A stretch of DNA of 64,000 nt from RGIG7450 sp045633565 (GCA_045633565.1 JAZQYO010000007.1:1-64000), one strand, 5' to 3'; counted from the first letter of the stretch, positions 42,565-50,144 are shown. Program-made: numbers and translations. The notes: generated by a model not told the origin, from the letters alone.

Positions 42565-43908
42565 TTATCTGTCGTCCATAAGAACGTATTCTTTACGCTC
42601 ACAAACGCTTTTGAAAGCAGGTCTAATGATTTTTCCGTTGGTTAAAACCTCTTCAATTCTGTGTGAACACCAACCAACTATTCTTGAAACCGCAAACAGT
42701 GGTGTATAAAGCTCGGGCGGAATGTCAAGCATCTGATAAACAAAGCCCGAATAAAGGTCTATGTTGGCACAGATTGCTTTTTTTACACCCATTTTTTCGC
42801 AAAGAATTTCGGGTGAAACCTCTTCTAAAAGCGCATAAAGGTTAAATTCGTCCATAAGACCTTTTTTTGCAGCCATTTCCTGTGCTTTTTGTTTTAAAAC
42901 AGCAGCACGTGGGTCTGACAGGGTATAAACCGCATGGCCCATACCGTAAATAAGACCGGAACCGTTACCCGCCTGTTTTCTTACGATTTTTCGCAGGTAG
43001 TCTGCAAGCTCACCTTCACTTGTCCAGTCCTTAACATTTGTTTTAATTTCATCCATCATATCTAAAACGGCTTTATTTGCACCGCCGTGACGGGGACCTT
43101 TAAGTGAACAAATGGCAGAGCCGATAGCTGAATATGTATCTGTTCCCGTAGATGAAACTACACGACACGCAAAAGCAGAGTTGTTACCTCCACCATGTTC
43201 TGCGTGCAACGTAAGCATAATGTCCAAAAGTTCCGCTTCTTCAGCAGAAAATTTGCCGTTAGGTCTTATAAGATGCAGAAAATTTTCCGCAGTGGAATTT
43301 TCCGATTTTGGCGGATGGATATGTAAGCTTTCACCTTCAAAATAGTGACGGCGTGCATGGTAAGAATAAGCAACAATTGTACTCATTCTTGAAATAAGCT
43401 CAATTGACTGGCGAAGAAGGTTTTCAAGTGTAAGTTCCTCGGGAGACTGGTCGTAAGAATAGAGAGAAAGAACACTTCTTGCAAGTTTATTCATAATGTC
43501 CGGACAGGGGGTTTTCATGATAATATCTTCATTGAACCCCACCGGAAGTGTGCGCATCTTACCCAAAAGGCTGCTGAATTTACTATATTCTTCTTTTGAC
43601 GGAAGTCTGCCAAAAAGCAGTAAAAATGCCGCTTCTTCATAGCTGGGACGGTTTTCCTCAACCGAATTTTTAATAATTTTTTTAACGTTTACACCCCGGT
43701 ACATAAGTTTACCGGCAACGGGCACTTTATCACAGTCGTCAATAATATAACCGCGAACTTCACCTACCGAAGTAAGACCTGCCAAAACACCTGTACCGTC
43801 AGCATTTCTCAGCCCTCTTTTTACTTTATAGTTTTTAAAAAGAGAGGGGTCAATACTGTAACTCTCTTTGGCAAGGTCAAGAAAGTCAGTTACTTCTATG
43901 TTTTCCAT
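42565..43908 (-). CDS. Citrate/2-methylcitrate synthase
   Basis: Condenses oxaloacetate with acetyl-CoA (or propionyl-CoA). The 447 residues include VPVAGKLMYRGVNVKKI, the catalytic histidine regions LHAEHGGGNNSAF and GPRHGGANKAVLDMMDEI, and the aspartate-containing MGHAVYTLSDPRA. Length fits the long Clostridia type I form. No other TCA-cycle genes are adjacent, suggesting a biosynthetic role (glutamate synthesis) in an anaerobe. Its leader contains a terminator, so expression partly depends on read-through or an undetected promoter. Confidence 0.92.
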   Translation of the reverse strand: MENIEVTDFLDLAKESYSIDPSLFKNYKVKRGLRNADGTGVLAGLTSVGEVRGYIIDDCDKVPVAGKLMYRGVNVKKIIKNSVEENRPSYEEAAFLLLFGRLPSKEEYSKFSSLLGKMRTLPVGFNEDIIMKTPCPDIMNKLARSVLSLYSYDQSPEELTLENLLRQSIELISRMSTIVAYSYHARRHYFEGESLHIHPPKSENSTAENFLHLIRPNGKFSAEEAELLDIMLTLHAEHGGGNNSAFACRVVSSTGTDTYSAIGSAICSLKGPRHGGANKAVLDMMDEIKTNVKDWTSEGELADYLRKIVRKQAGNGSGLIYGMGHAVYTLSDPRAAVLKQKAQEMAAKKGLMDEFNLYALLEEVSPEILCEKMGVKKAICANIDLYSGFVYQMLDIPPELYTPLFAVSRIVGWCSHRIEEVLTNGKIIRPAFKSVCERKEYVLMDDR

Positions 43909-43920
43909 AATATTCCTCCT

Positions 43921-43961
43921 AAAGAAAAAAAGATTTTTATCCGAAAAAACGAATAAAAATC
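43921..43961 (-). terminator. Terminator between coiled-coil gene and citrate synthase
   Basis: GATTTTTATTCG / CGGATAAAAATC with a six-T loop, followed on the minus strand by seven T. It ends about ten bases before the citrate synthase ribosome-binding site. Confidence 0.75.
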
Positions 43962-43980
43962 CTTTTATGTAACCAAAAAA

Positions 43981-44415
43981 CTATTTTTTAAGCTGACGTC
44001 TTGCTTCACGGATTTCGTCAAGAACAACAGAGGTTGTTTTATCAATTTTTTCCATAATACTGTCAGCATATAAAACAGCATTGCGCTGCATTTCTGACTC
44101 CTGACGTCTTGCTTCTGCAAGGATTGCTTCAGATTTTTCTTTTGCAGATTTTGTTATTTCGTGTTCGTCAATTAATGCAATAACTCTGTCCTGAGCGTCT
44201 TTAACAATTTTTTCAGCCTCAGCCTGAGCCTCGCTGATAATTCTCTGGCGCTCTTCTTTCACCCAACGTGCTTGTTTAAGCTCTTCGGGCAGTTTAAGAC
44301 GAATTTCATCCGCCATTGCAAGAAGCTCCTCTTTATTTACAATTGTATGACCGAAAATATTAAAGCTTTTTTCTACAAGATCGTCCAATTCGTCAATTAT
44401 CTGTAAAACTTCCAT
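43981..44415 (-). CDS. Coiled-coil protein (ATP synthase F0-b/DivIVA-like)
   Basis: A 144-residue, almost entirely helical protein. Residues about 45-140 are Ala/Glu/Lys/Arg-rich with heptad-like spacing (SEAQAEAEKIVKDAQDRV, AEARRQESEMQ). It resembles the peripheral-stalk b subunit but has no membrane segment. The N-terminus MEVLQIIDELDDLVEKSFNIFG is conserved in a Clostridia family found beside coaD, with no established function. It follows coaD by 32 bases in the same direction. Confidence 0.65.
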   Translation of the reverse strand: MEVLQIIDELDDLVEKSFNIFGHTIVNKEELLAMADEIRLKLPEELKQARWVKEERQRIISEAQAEAEKIVKDAQDRVIALIDEHEITKSAKEKSEAILAEARRQESEMQRNAVLYADSIMEKIDKTTSVVLDEIREARRQLKK

Positions 44416-44447
44416 TTTTCTACCTCCCGTAAAATAATAAACAGGGT

Positions 44448-44924
44448 CTATTTAAATTTATTGTAAATAGTATCTATACATTGCGGCGGAACAAGATTTG
44501 TAATATCCGCACCATAGCTTGCAAGCTCACGAACCAGACTGGAGCTCACATGTGAAAGCTCGGACGAGGTCATCATAAAAAGAGTTTCAATATCAGGATT
44601 TTGCTCACGGTTTGCAAGCGCCATCTGAAATTCATACTCAAAGTCAGAAATCATGCGCAGACCTTTAATAATAATTTTAATGTCCTGTTCTTTCATGAAA
44701 TGAACAAGAAGCTTGTCCGAAGAAGTGATTTCCACATTGTCAAATCCTGCGGTAACTTCACGAAGCATTTCAACACGTTCGGAAACCGAAAAAGCGGAGT
44801 TTTTAGCTTTATTGACAAACACCGCAACAACCACCTTATCAAAGGTTTTAGATGCCCTGCGGATAATGTCAAGATGACCGTTTGTAACCGGGTCAAAGCT
44901 TCCGGGATATACCGCTGTTTTCAT
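44448..44924 (-). CDS. coaD: Phosphopantetheine adenylyltransferase
   Basis: Fourth step of coenzyme A synthesis, forming dephospho-CoA. The 158-residue protein starts MKTAVYPGSFDPVTNGHLDIIRRA with the nucleotidyltransferase TxGH motif (TNGH). IIKGLRMISDFEYEFQMA and the ISSSLVREL-type motif (VSSSLVRELASYGADI) are intact. It follows rsmD, the frequent Firmicutes pairing, but with its own promoter. Confidence 0.96.
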   Translation of the reverse strand: MKTAVYPGSFDPVTNGHLDIIRRASKTFDKVVVAVFVNKAKNSAFSVSERVEMLREVTAGFDNVEITSSDKLLVHFMKEQDIKIIIKGLRMISDFEYEFQMALANREQNPDIETLFMMTSSELSHVSSSLVRELASYGADITNLVPPQCIDTIYNKFK

Positions 44925-44969
44925 AGATTATCATAGCCTTTCCACAGCATTATATATACTTACTATAAC

Positions 44970-44998
44970 ATTATATACTACTTTTTTAAAATAATCAA
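44970..44998 (-). promoter_or_regulatory. SigA promoter for coaD
   Basis: TTGATT (44993-44998), 17-base spacer, TATAAT (44970-44975) on the minus strand. Confidence 0.7.
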
Positions 44999-45019
44999 GT
45001 CTTTAAGCAAATTTTTTTG

Positions 45020-45553
45020 TTATTTGCCATAAAATCTTACGGCAACCCGTCCGTAAAATCGCTCATCTTTGAGAACGAAGGAAGAAATTTCAGCCGGAAA
45101 AACCTCTTGTCTGTCGCTTTCGGCAACAATAATTCCATCGTCTGCTAAAAGATTTTTTTCGGCAATTATTTTCATGCAGTCTGCAATGTGGCCGGAAAAA
45201 TAGGGAGGGTCCATAAAAATAATATCAAACTTCTCGTTGCAGCCAAGCAAAAACTTGTCTGCCGGCCGGCAGATAACATTTGCCAAAAGCCTTGTAAATT
45301 CAAGGTTTTTCTTTATGATTTCTGCCGATTTTTGAGATGAGTCAACAAGAGTTGCGCTTTTTGCACCACGACTTAACGCCTCAATTCCTATTGCTCCGCT
45401 TCCTGAAAAAAGGTCCAACACATCAGCATCCGCAACCTTATCATAGAGAATATTAAAAATGCAGCCCTTTACCTTGTCGGTAGTTGGGCGGGTATCAAGT
45501 CCTGACAGAGTTTTCAGAGGCAGACCGCCTCTTGATCCCGATATGACACGCAT
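45020..45553 (-). CDS. rsmD: 16S rRNA (guanine966-N2)-methyltransferase RsmD
   Basis: SAM-dependent methyltransferase (177 aa). It starts MRVISGSRGGLPLKTLSG and contains TRPTTDKVKGCIFNIL, the SAM-binding loop VLDLFSGSGAIGIEALSRGA, and the catalytic FMDPPY. The ATG at 45553 is chosen over an in-frame start 39 bases upstream because AAGGGGAC precedes it and the upstream start falls in a hairpin. It ends 95 bases before coaD. Confidence 0.94.
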   Translation of the reverse strand: MRVISGSRGGLPLKTLSGLDTRPTTDKVKGCIFNILYDKVADADVLDLFSGSGAIGIEALSRGAKSATLVDSSQKSAEIIKKNLEFTRLLANVICRPADKFLLGCNEKFDIIFMDPPYFSGHIADCMKIIAEKNLLADDGIIVAESDRQEVFPAEISSFVLKDERFYGRVAVRFYGK

Positions 45554-45580
45554 AAAAGTCCCCTTTCGCACATTAAAGGA

Positions 45581-45603
45581 AATCCGCAGCAATGCTGCGG
45601 ATT
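45581..45603 (-). terminator. Hairpin between NlpC/P60 gene and rsmD
   Basis: AATCCGCAGC / GCTGCGGATT with a three-base loop, just after the upstream stop codon. The T tract is weak, so read-through into rsmD is likely. Confidence 0.55.
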
Positions 45604-45608
45604 AAAAG

Positions 45609-46460
45609 TTAATTAATAATTCGTCTTGCAGTTACATATCTTGAACTGTAGTAAGCTTCATCAAGACTGCTGGTTCTAACAATATCTCCCGGAACTGTAG
45701 CATGAACAAAATTATTGCTACCAATGTATATTCCTACGTGAGAGATTCCACCATAGGTGTCAAAGAACACCAGGTCGCCCGGAATAAGCTCATCCCTTGA
45801 AACAGCATTTCCCACAGTTGCTTGTCCTGCTGCGGTACGGGGAAGGGAAATCCCAAACTGTTTATATACATAGCCGGTAAATCCGCTACAGTCAAAACCT
45901 GAGGGAGAAGCTCCTCCATAAATATAAGGTGTGCCTATAAGGTTTTTGCCATAATCAACCACACGGCTGCCCAATCTTGTAAAACTACTGCCTTCTCTTG
46001 ATGAAAGAGAAGAAACATCTCTGACAGAAACATAGTCGCTATGTACAAATCTAAGCTGACCGAAAAGAAGAATTTCGTACCAGTTACCCGAAACTCCGGT
46101 AAGCTGGACCTCATCTCCGCGCACAAGCTGTCCCACAACTTCAGAATCGGTTGAGGGCTTGCTTCGGATATTTAAAAGGTCAGTAGTAATTGTGCCAACG
46201 GATTTTACATTAACCGCAACATAATCGGCAGAAGCATAAGCCTCCATGCCGTTGTAATTAATACGGTAAAAAGCACCTTCGGCGGAAGATATATTAAGGA
46301 TTTCTCCTTTATAAGCAGATGAAATTTTCTTGCTGTCAGTTGAAGGGGCACTGCGGATGTTAAGCGCGTCTGTTGTTACGGTGCCTTCTGCTGCAAAACA
46401 GGAAGTAGCTGTCATAAAAATAAGTGCAGCAACGGAGGCAACCTTTTTAAACGTGTTCAT
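45609..46460 (-). CDS. Secreted peptidoglycan endopeptidase, two SH3 domains plus NlpC/P60 (C40)
   Basis: A 283-residue exported cell-wall hydrolase. Signal peptide: residues 1-24, ending SCFA-AE. Two bacterial SH3 repeats follow (about 27-85 with GTVTTDALNIRSAPSTDSKKI and 92-150 with GTITTDLLNIRSKPSTDSEVV). The C-terminal NlpC/P60 domain (about 165-283) has the catalytic Cys in FDCSGFTGYVY, the His in GISHVGIYIG and a second His in NFVHA. It likely cleaves gamma-D-Glu-diamino-acid stem peptide bonds. It has its own promoter and no WalR box that I can see. Confidence 0.92.
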   Translation of the reverse strand: MNTFKKVASVAALIFMTATSCFAAEGTVTTDALNIRSAPSTDSKKISSAYKGEILNISSAEGAFYRINYNGMEAYASADYVAVNVKSVGTITTDLLNIRSKPSTDSEVVGQLVRGDEVQLTGVSGNWYEILLFGQLRFVHSDYVSVRDVSSLSSREGSSFTRLGSRVVDYGKNLIGTPYIYGGASPSGFDCSGFTGYVYKQFGISLPRTAAGQATVGNAVSRDELIPGDLVFFDTYGGISHVGIYIGSNNFVHATVPGDIVRTSSLDEAYYSSRYVTARRIIN

Positions 46461-46516
46461 TTTACACGCCTCCTTTGTGATGATGCAGAAGCTCTCTGCA
46501 TTTTTTCAGCATATTT

Positions 46517-46545
46517 ATTTTACCATAAAACTAACTGATAGTCAA
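46517..46545 (-). promoter_or_regulatory. SigA promoter for the NlpC/P60 gene
   Basis: TTGACT (46540-46545), 17-base spacer, TAAAAT (46517-46522) on the minus strand, with AAAGGAGG ahead of the ATG. The remainder of 46546-46689 shows no gene. Confidence 0.75.
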
Positions 46546-46689
46546 ATAAACAGCGCCAATAAAACCGAAAATATGTAAAATAAATCTTTGGAAAAACGCC
46601 CAAAAAGCCCATAATTAGGGAGATGAGCGCATACTTTTCCGTAAAACGAAACTTGAGCAGAAAAAGCAGAAAACGTGTTAAAATTTTTG

Positions 46690-46718
46690 TTGACAAGGGG
46701 AAATTTATATGGTAAAAT
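46690..46718 (+). promoter_or_regulatory. SigA promoter for the thiT transcript
   Basis: TTGACA (46690-46695), 17-base spacer, TAAAAT (46713-46718), 17 bases before the riboswitch. Confidence 0.85.
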
Positions 46719-46734
46719 GTGTATGAAAATTTAA

Positions 46735-46815
46735 TCGGGGTGCTGATTTTCGGCTGAGAAAGCGATTGCTTAACCCGCGAACCTGATACGGATAATGCCG
46801 GCGTAGGAATAATAA
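46735..46815 (+). promoter_or_regulatory. TPP (THI-box) riboswitch
   Basis: Conserved core GGGGTGC (46737-46743), then CTGAGA, then AACCTGATACGGATAATGCCGGCGTAGG-type segment (46780-46807; key parts ACCTGAT, CGGATAATGCC, GTAGGAA). It is followed by a terminator, so thiamine pyrophosphate should shut off the thiamine transporter gene downstream. Confidence 0.95.
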
Positions 46816-46826
46816 TCGATTATTTT

Positions 46827-46858
46827 GCTCTACTGGGATTTCCCGGTGGAGCTTTTTT
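46827..46858 (+). terminator. Riboswitch-controlled terminator
   Basis: Eleven-base-pair stem GCTCTACTGGG / CCCGGTGGAGC followed by six T, between the TPP aptamer and thiT. Confidence 0.9.
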
Positions 46859-46905
46859 AATCCATCAGGAATTTTCACTATTATAATAATGAAAAGGTGG
46901 TTTTA

Positions 46906-47469
46906 ATGAAAACAAAAAAACTTACTCTTGCAGGAATGCTTATTGCTCTTGCCACCGTTTTGTCCCTTATCAAGATTTTTGATATGCCCTATGGAGGCTC
47001 GGTTACGGCAGGAAGCATGGTTCCTATAATTATTTTTTCCATGCAGTGTGACACAAAATGGGGCATAACCCAGGCAATATGCTATTCCATTATACAGTTG
47101 ATGCTTGGCTGGTACGCACCTCCTGCCCAGAACTTTGTTTCCTTTGCAGCAGTAATTTTGCTGGATTATGTAATAGCTTTCGGCGGACTTGGACTTGCAG
47201 GCCCGATAGCTCGCAGACTCGGAGGAGGCCGGTCGGCAACAGCCGTCGGCGTGATTTTGGTTCTTTTTATAAGATTTTTATGCCATTTTTTGTCAGGAAT
47301 TTTAATCTGGGGAAGCTTTGCTCCCGAAGGTCAACCGGTATGGCTCTATTCGCTGCTGTATAATGGTGGATATATGCTCGGAGAAACGGTTGTAACATTG
47401 GCAGCAACCCTTTTGCTCCTTTCACGCAAAGGCCAAAACTGTAAAAATTTACCAAAAAGCGGTGTATAA
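46906..47469 (+). CDS. thiT: Energy-coupled thiamine transporter ThiT (ECF S-component)
   Basis: Membrane substrate-binding subunit for thiamine that works with the shared ECF energising module encoded elsewhere. The 187-residue protein has about six hydrophobic helices. LALATVLSLIKI-like start (GMLIALATVLSLIKIFDMPYGGS) and the thiamine-binding WGITQAICYSIIQLMLGWYAP plus RFLCHFLSGILIWG are typical. The ATG at 46906 follows AAAGGTGG. The TPP riboswitch upstream independently supports the substrate. Confidence 0.95.
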   Translation: MKTKKLTLAGMLIALATVLSLIKIFDMPYGGSVTAGSMVPIIIFSMQCDTKWGITQAICYSIIQLMLGWYAPPAQNFVSFAAVILLDYVIAFGGLGLAGPIARRLGGGRSATAVGVILVLFIRFLCHFLSGILIWGSFAPEGQPVWLYSLLYNGGYMLGETVVTLAATLLLLSRKGQNCKNLPKSGV

Positions 47470-47521
47470 ATTTTGCCTGATAGCATGGACAAATGTCATA
47501 TTAGGCGGAAAAATACACAAA

Positions 47522-47583
47522 TTTGTTCAATAAATTTGAACAAAACGTAAAAAATTGAAAAAAATGTTCAAAAATATTGAACA
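47522..47583 (+). promoter_or_regulatory. Paired operators TGTTCAA-N5-TTGAACA upstream of the Spo0A homologue
   Basis: Two inverted repeats with identical geometry: TTTGTTCAA (47522-47530), N5, TTGAACAAA (47536-47544); and TGTTCAA (47565-47571), N5, TTGAACA (47577-47583). Their centres are 41 bases apart, about four helical turns. The right arm of the second is the -35 box. The half-site TTTGTTCAA differs from the Spo0A box TTTGTCRAA at two positions, so autoregulation by the downstream protein with altered specificity is plausible. Confidence 0.7.
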
Positions 47584-47605
47584 CTCTCCTTTTTTGTGTT
47601 ATACT
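47577..47605 (+). promoter_or_regulatory. Promoter of the Spo0A homologue
   Basis: TTGAAC (47577-47582), 17-base spacer, TATACT (47600-47605), overlapping the proximal operator. Confidence 0.75.
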
Positions 47606-47637
47606 AAAGGCATCAAATACAGCAAGGAGAGACAAAA

Positions 47638-48423
47638 ATGGGAAACACAATACTTATAATTGACGATAACAGAGAGTATGGGGACAAGCTTAAAAAGGAA
47701 CTGGCTGTTTATCCGGAATTTGGTGAAATTTTAAATGCAACCGGTGGCAGGGCGGGCCGTGATATGGCTGCAAGATATAATGTCGATGTTATTGTTTGTG
47801 AAGCTATCATGAGAGATGGAGATGGATTTTCGGTTGTTGAGGATATTTTGAGGACTTCCGTTACAAAGCCTGTTATAATAATGATATCTTCATTTACCAA
47901 TGAAGCCATGATTGCAAGGGCGGCGTCAAGCGGTGCGTCTTTTTATCTGCCCAAGCCTTTTGACGCTACAACTCTTTACCAGCACATCTCGTTTTTCACC
48001 AAAATGAAGGAAAAACCTGTTAATGCCATGATAAGCGAGACGGACGATGACGAGTATGACATTGAAATAATGGTAAGCAATATGATAAAAACCATTGGTG
48101 TTCCGGCACACATTAAAGGATATCAGTTCCTGCGTGATGCCATAATGTGGGTGGTTGAGGATATGGAGCTTATCAACGCCGTAACAAAAGAGCTTTATCC
48201 CGGAATTGCGAAGAAGCATAAAACAACCTCATCAAGGGTTGAACGGGCAATTCGCCATGCTATAGAGGTGTCCTGGCAGAGAGGCGACGTGGAAACATTA
48301 AACAAGCTTTTCGGTCACACTGTGAAATTTACCAAGGACAAGCCCACAAACTCAGAGTTTATCGCAATGATAGCTGACAGGATAAGACTTCAGCTTAAAC
48401 GACAGGGCAAAAAAGCGTCTTAA
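47638..48423 (+). CDS. spo0A: Spo0A-family response regulator with Glu at the phosphoacceptor position
   Basis: A 261-residue protein: receiver domain (residues about 4-120) and Spo0A C-terminal DNA-binding domain (about 145-255). The C-terminal half is canonical: SSRVERAIRHAIEVSWQRG, LFGHTVKFTKDKPTNSEFIAM. In the receiver the acidic pair D9-D10, S84 and K106 are present, but where Spo0A has the phosphorylated Asp (VLDIIMP context) this protein reads VCEAIMR, so Glu55 (codon 47800-47802) replaces it, and the MP proline is Arg. It may act as a phosphorylation-independent or constitutively active-like paralogue. The usual spoIVB neighbour is missing; genes beside it are thiT and azlC. Confidence 0.88.
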   Translation: MGNTILIIDDNREYGDKLKKELAVYPEFGEILNATGGRAGRDMAARYNVDVIVCEAIMRDGDGFSVVEDILRTSVTKPVIIMISSFTNEAMIARAASSGASFYLPKPFDATTLYQHISFFTKMKEKPVNAMISETDDDEYDIEIMVSNMIKTIGVPAHIKGYQFLRDAIMWVVEDMELINAVTKELYPGIAKKHKTTSSRVERAIRHAIEVSWQRGDVETLNKLFGHTVKFTKDKPTNSEFIAMIADRIRLQLKRQGKKAS

Positions 48424-48472
48424 CAGTGCCTCCTTTACATTAAAGGTCGGCACTAAAGACCGGCCGAATATT

Positions 48473-48499
48473 AAAAAGCCACCGAAAGGTGGCTTTTTT
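48473..48499 (+). terminator. Terminator of the Spo0A homologue
   Basis: AAAAAGCCACC, GAAA tetraloop, GGTGGCTTTTTT. The next promoter begins two bases later. Confidence 0.88.
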
Positions 48500-48500
48500 C

Positions 48501-48529
48501 TTGACATAACTTTGCCGGGGTGGTATATT
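48501..48529 (+). promoter_or_regulatory. SigA promoter for azlCD
   Basis: TTGACA (48501-48506), 17-base spacer, TATATT (48524-48529). Confidence 0.78.
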
Positions 48530-48553
48530 AAATATTTGAAGGAAGGCAATATT

Positions 48554-49273
48554 ATGACAGAAAATAACAATTTTTTAAAAGGAATAAAGGGCGGACTTCC
48601 TATATGCATAGGGTATTTTGCAGTAGCCTTTGCATTTGGGATAACAGCCGTGCAGTGCGGACTTACCTGGGTGGAAACCCTGCTTATTTCCGTGACAAAT
48701 TTGACCTCGGCAGGTCAGCTTGCGGGAGTGCCCATAATAGCAGGTGGTGGCTCGCTTATTGAAATGGCAGTGTCCCAGCTTGTGATAAACTCACGCTACG
48801 CACTTATGTCGGTATCTCTTTCGCAAAAATTTGGGAAATCTGTAAAACTCCCTCATCGGTTTTTGTTTTCCTTTACAAATACCGACGAGGTGTTTGCAGT
48901 TGCTATGACAAACAAAAATCCGGTAGGAAAAAAATTTATGTTTGGCCTGTCGCTGACACCGCCCATCGGCTGGACGCTTGGCACACTTTTTGGTGCAATT
49001 GCTGACAATATACTGCCGGCAATAGTAATTTCCGCACTTGGAGTAGCAATTTACGGTATGTTTGTAGCAATCGTTGTCCCCGAAATGAAACACAAAAAAC
49101 CCATCAGACTGTGCGTAATTTTTGCTGTAGCACTCAGTTGTGCGTTTTATTATATACCGGTTTTAAAAACAATTCCAAGCGGTTTTGTTATAATAATCTG
49201 CGCAGTTTTGGCGAGCACTCTGTTTGCCGTGGCTTACCCCATTCCGGCAGAGGAGGGACAGGCAGATGATTAG
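48554..49273 (+). CDS. azlC: Branched-chain amino acid exporter large subunit AzlC
   Basis: A 239-residue membrane protein of the AzlC/YgaZ family that exports branched-chain amino acids (and their analogues) together with AzlD. The N-terminus FLKGIKGGLPICIGYFAVAFAFGI and LTSAGQLAGVPIIAGGGSLIE are family-typical, and there are several hydrophobic helices. The ATG at 48554 is preferred over an upstream start because GGAAGG precedes it. It overlaps azlD by eight bases. Confidence 0.92.
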   Translation: MTENNNFLKGIKGGLPICIGYFAVAFAFGITAVQCGLTWVETLLISVTNLTSAGQLAGVPIIAGGGSLIEMAVSQLVINSRYALMSVSLSQKFGKSVKLPHRFLFSFTNTDEVFAVAMTNKNPVGKKFMFGLSLTPPIGWTLGTLFGAIADNILPAIVISALGVAIYGMFVAIVVPEMKHKKPIRLCVIFAVALSCAFYYIPVLKTIPSGFVIIICAVLASTLFAVAYPIPAEEGQADD

Positions 49274-49580
49274 AGAAAACTTTTTTGTCTATCTTGCTGT
49301 AATGGCGGGAATTACATATCTTTTAAGAATGGTGCCCATGGTACTGTTCAGAAACAAAATCAAAAACCGGTTTATCCGTTCGTTTCTCTATTATACTCCA
49401 TACACCGTTTTAAGCGTAATGACGGTTCCGGCAATTTTTTATTCAACAGAATTTATTCCTGCCGTGGCTGGATTTTTGGTGGCACTCTTTCTTGGTTTCA
49501 GAGAAAAATCCCTCGTCACCGTCGCAATGCTATCCTGCACAGCAGTTCTTGTTACACAGGTTGTCATGAATATGATATAA
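49266..49580 (+). CDS. azlD: Branched-chain amino acid exporter small subunit AzlD
   Basis: A 104-residue membrane protein with about three to four helices: VYLAVMAGITYLLRMVPMVLF at the start and FLVALFLGFREKSLVTVAMLS near the C-terminus, typical of AzlD/YgaH. The ATG at 49266 overlaps the azlC end; the GAGGGA within azlC serves as ribosome-binding site. Ends directly before a terminator. Confidence 0.9.
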   Translation: MIRENFFVYLAVMAGITYLLRMVPMVLFRNKIKNRFIRSFLYYTPYTVLSVMTVPAIFYSTEFIPAVAGFLVALFLGFREKSLVTVAMLSCTAVLVTQVVMNMI

Positions 49581-49605
49581 AAAAGCTGCCCACCGGGCAG
49601 CTTTT
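49581..49605. terminator. Bidirectional terminator between azlD and the XRE pair
   Basis: AAAAGCTGCCC / GGGCAGCTTTT with a three-base loop, between converging stop codons. Confidence 0.8.
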
Positions 49606-49819
49606 ACTTTTTTGGATAAGGCTTTTTCTCGTCAGTAAGTCCTGCTAAATAGTCCATACTGGTATCAAGGGCAATCGCAAGTTTTCTGCATTGTTCAAAT
49701 GTAAAATATCTTTTTCCGCTTTCGAGTTTGGAATAATCACTTTGGTCAATTCCTGTCAGCATCTGCATTTTTACCTGTGTATATCCCTTTTCTTTTCGTA
49801 GTTCTTTTAATCTGTTCAT
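49604..49819 (-). CDS. XRE-type HTH regulator (downstream of two)
   Basis: A 71-residue Cro/C1-type protein: MNRLKELRKEKGYTQVKMQMLTGI with the recognition helix in DQSDYSKLESGKRYFTFEQC, and LAIALDTSMDYLAGLTDE. Its last eight residues EKKPYPKK are identical to those of the neighbouring XRE gene, and the underlying DNA is also shared. It lies four bases after its partner. Probably an autoregulated single-domain repressor. Confidence 0.8.
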   Translation of the reverse strand: MNRLKELRKEKGYTQVKMQMLTGIDQSDYSKLESGKRYFTFEQCRKLAIALDTSMDYLAGLTDEKKPYPKK

Positions 49820-49823
49820 ATTA

Positions 49824-50048
49824 TCATTTTTTTGGATAAGGCTTTTTCTCTGAAGAAACGCCGCAAATATAGTTCATATCTACATCGTAATAGCGGGCTA
49901 ATAATATAACACTGTCTAAAGGAATTCTTGTTTTACCAAGCTCATAGTCGGAGTATGTTTTCTGACCTATATTCAAAAGTCTTGCTATTTCTGTCTGATT
50001 TTTGTCTGCATCTTCACGAAGTCCACGAATTCTCTCAATTGCATCCAT
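49824..50048 (-). CDS. XRE-type HTH regulator (upstream of two)
   Basis: A 74-residue Cro/C1-type protein: IERIRGLREDADKNQTEIARLLNIGQKTYSDYELGKTRIPLDSV, then YYDVDMNYICGVSSEKKPYPKK. The LNIGQKTYSDYELGK recognition region differs from its neighbour, so the two should bind different operators, yet the tails are identical. Overlapping CAATAG palindromes sit just upstream of its GGAGG site, which suggests self-repression. Confidence 0.8.
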   Translation of the reverse strand: MDAIERIRGLREDADKNQTEIARLLNIGQKTYSDYELGKTRIPLDSVILLARYYDVDMNYICGVSSEKKPYPKK

Positions 50049-50061
50049 AAAGACACCTCCT

Positions 50062-50099
50062 ACAATAGCTATTGTACAATAGAGTTATTTTCACTATTG
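50062..50099. promoter_or_regulatory. Overlapping CAATAG operators
   Basis: Perfect palindrome ACAATAGCTATTGT (50062-50075) overlapped by CTATTGTACAATAG (50069-50082), giving three alternating half-sites, with a further CTATTG at 50094-50099. They lie between the XRE gene and the divergent zinc-ribbon gene. Likely XRE binding sites. Confidence 0.65.
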
Positions 50100-50125
50100 A
50101 TTTTTAGTGTTATTTACTCTATAAT
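50097..50125 (+). promoter_or_regulatory. SigA promoter for the small Cys-pair protein
   Basis: TTGATT (50097-50102), 17-base spacer, TATAAT (50120-50125); its -35 box abuts the distal CTATTG half-site. Confidence 0.7.
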
Positions 50126-50144
50126 ATACACAGGGGTGATAAAA

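Noticed and set aside
46546..46689. Alternative replication origin at the strand-switch point
   Set aside because: No DnaA boxes or trio array; contains only promoter sequences and unremarkable DNA.
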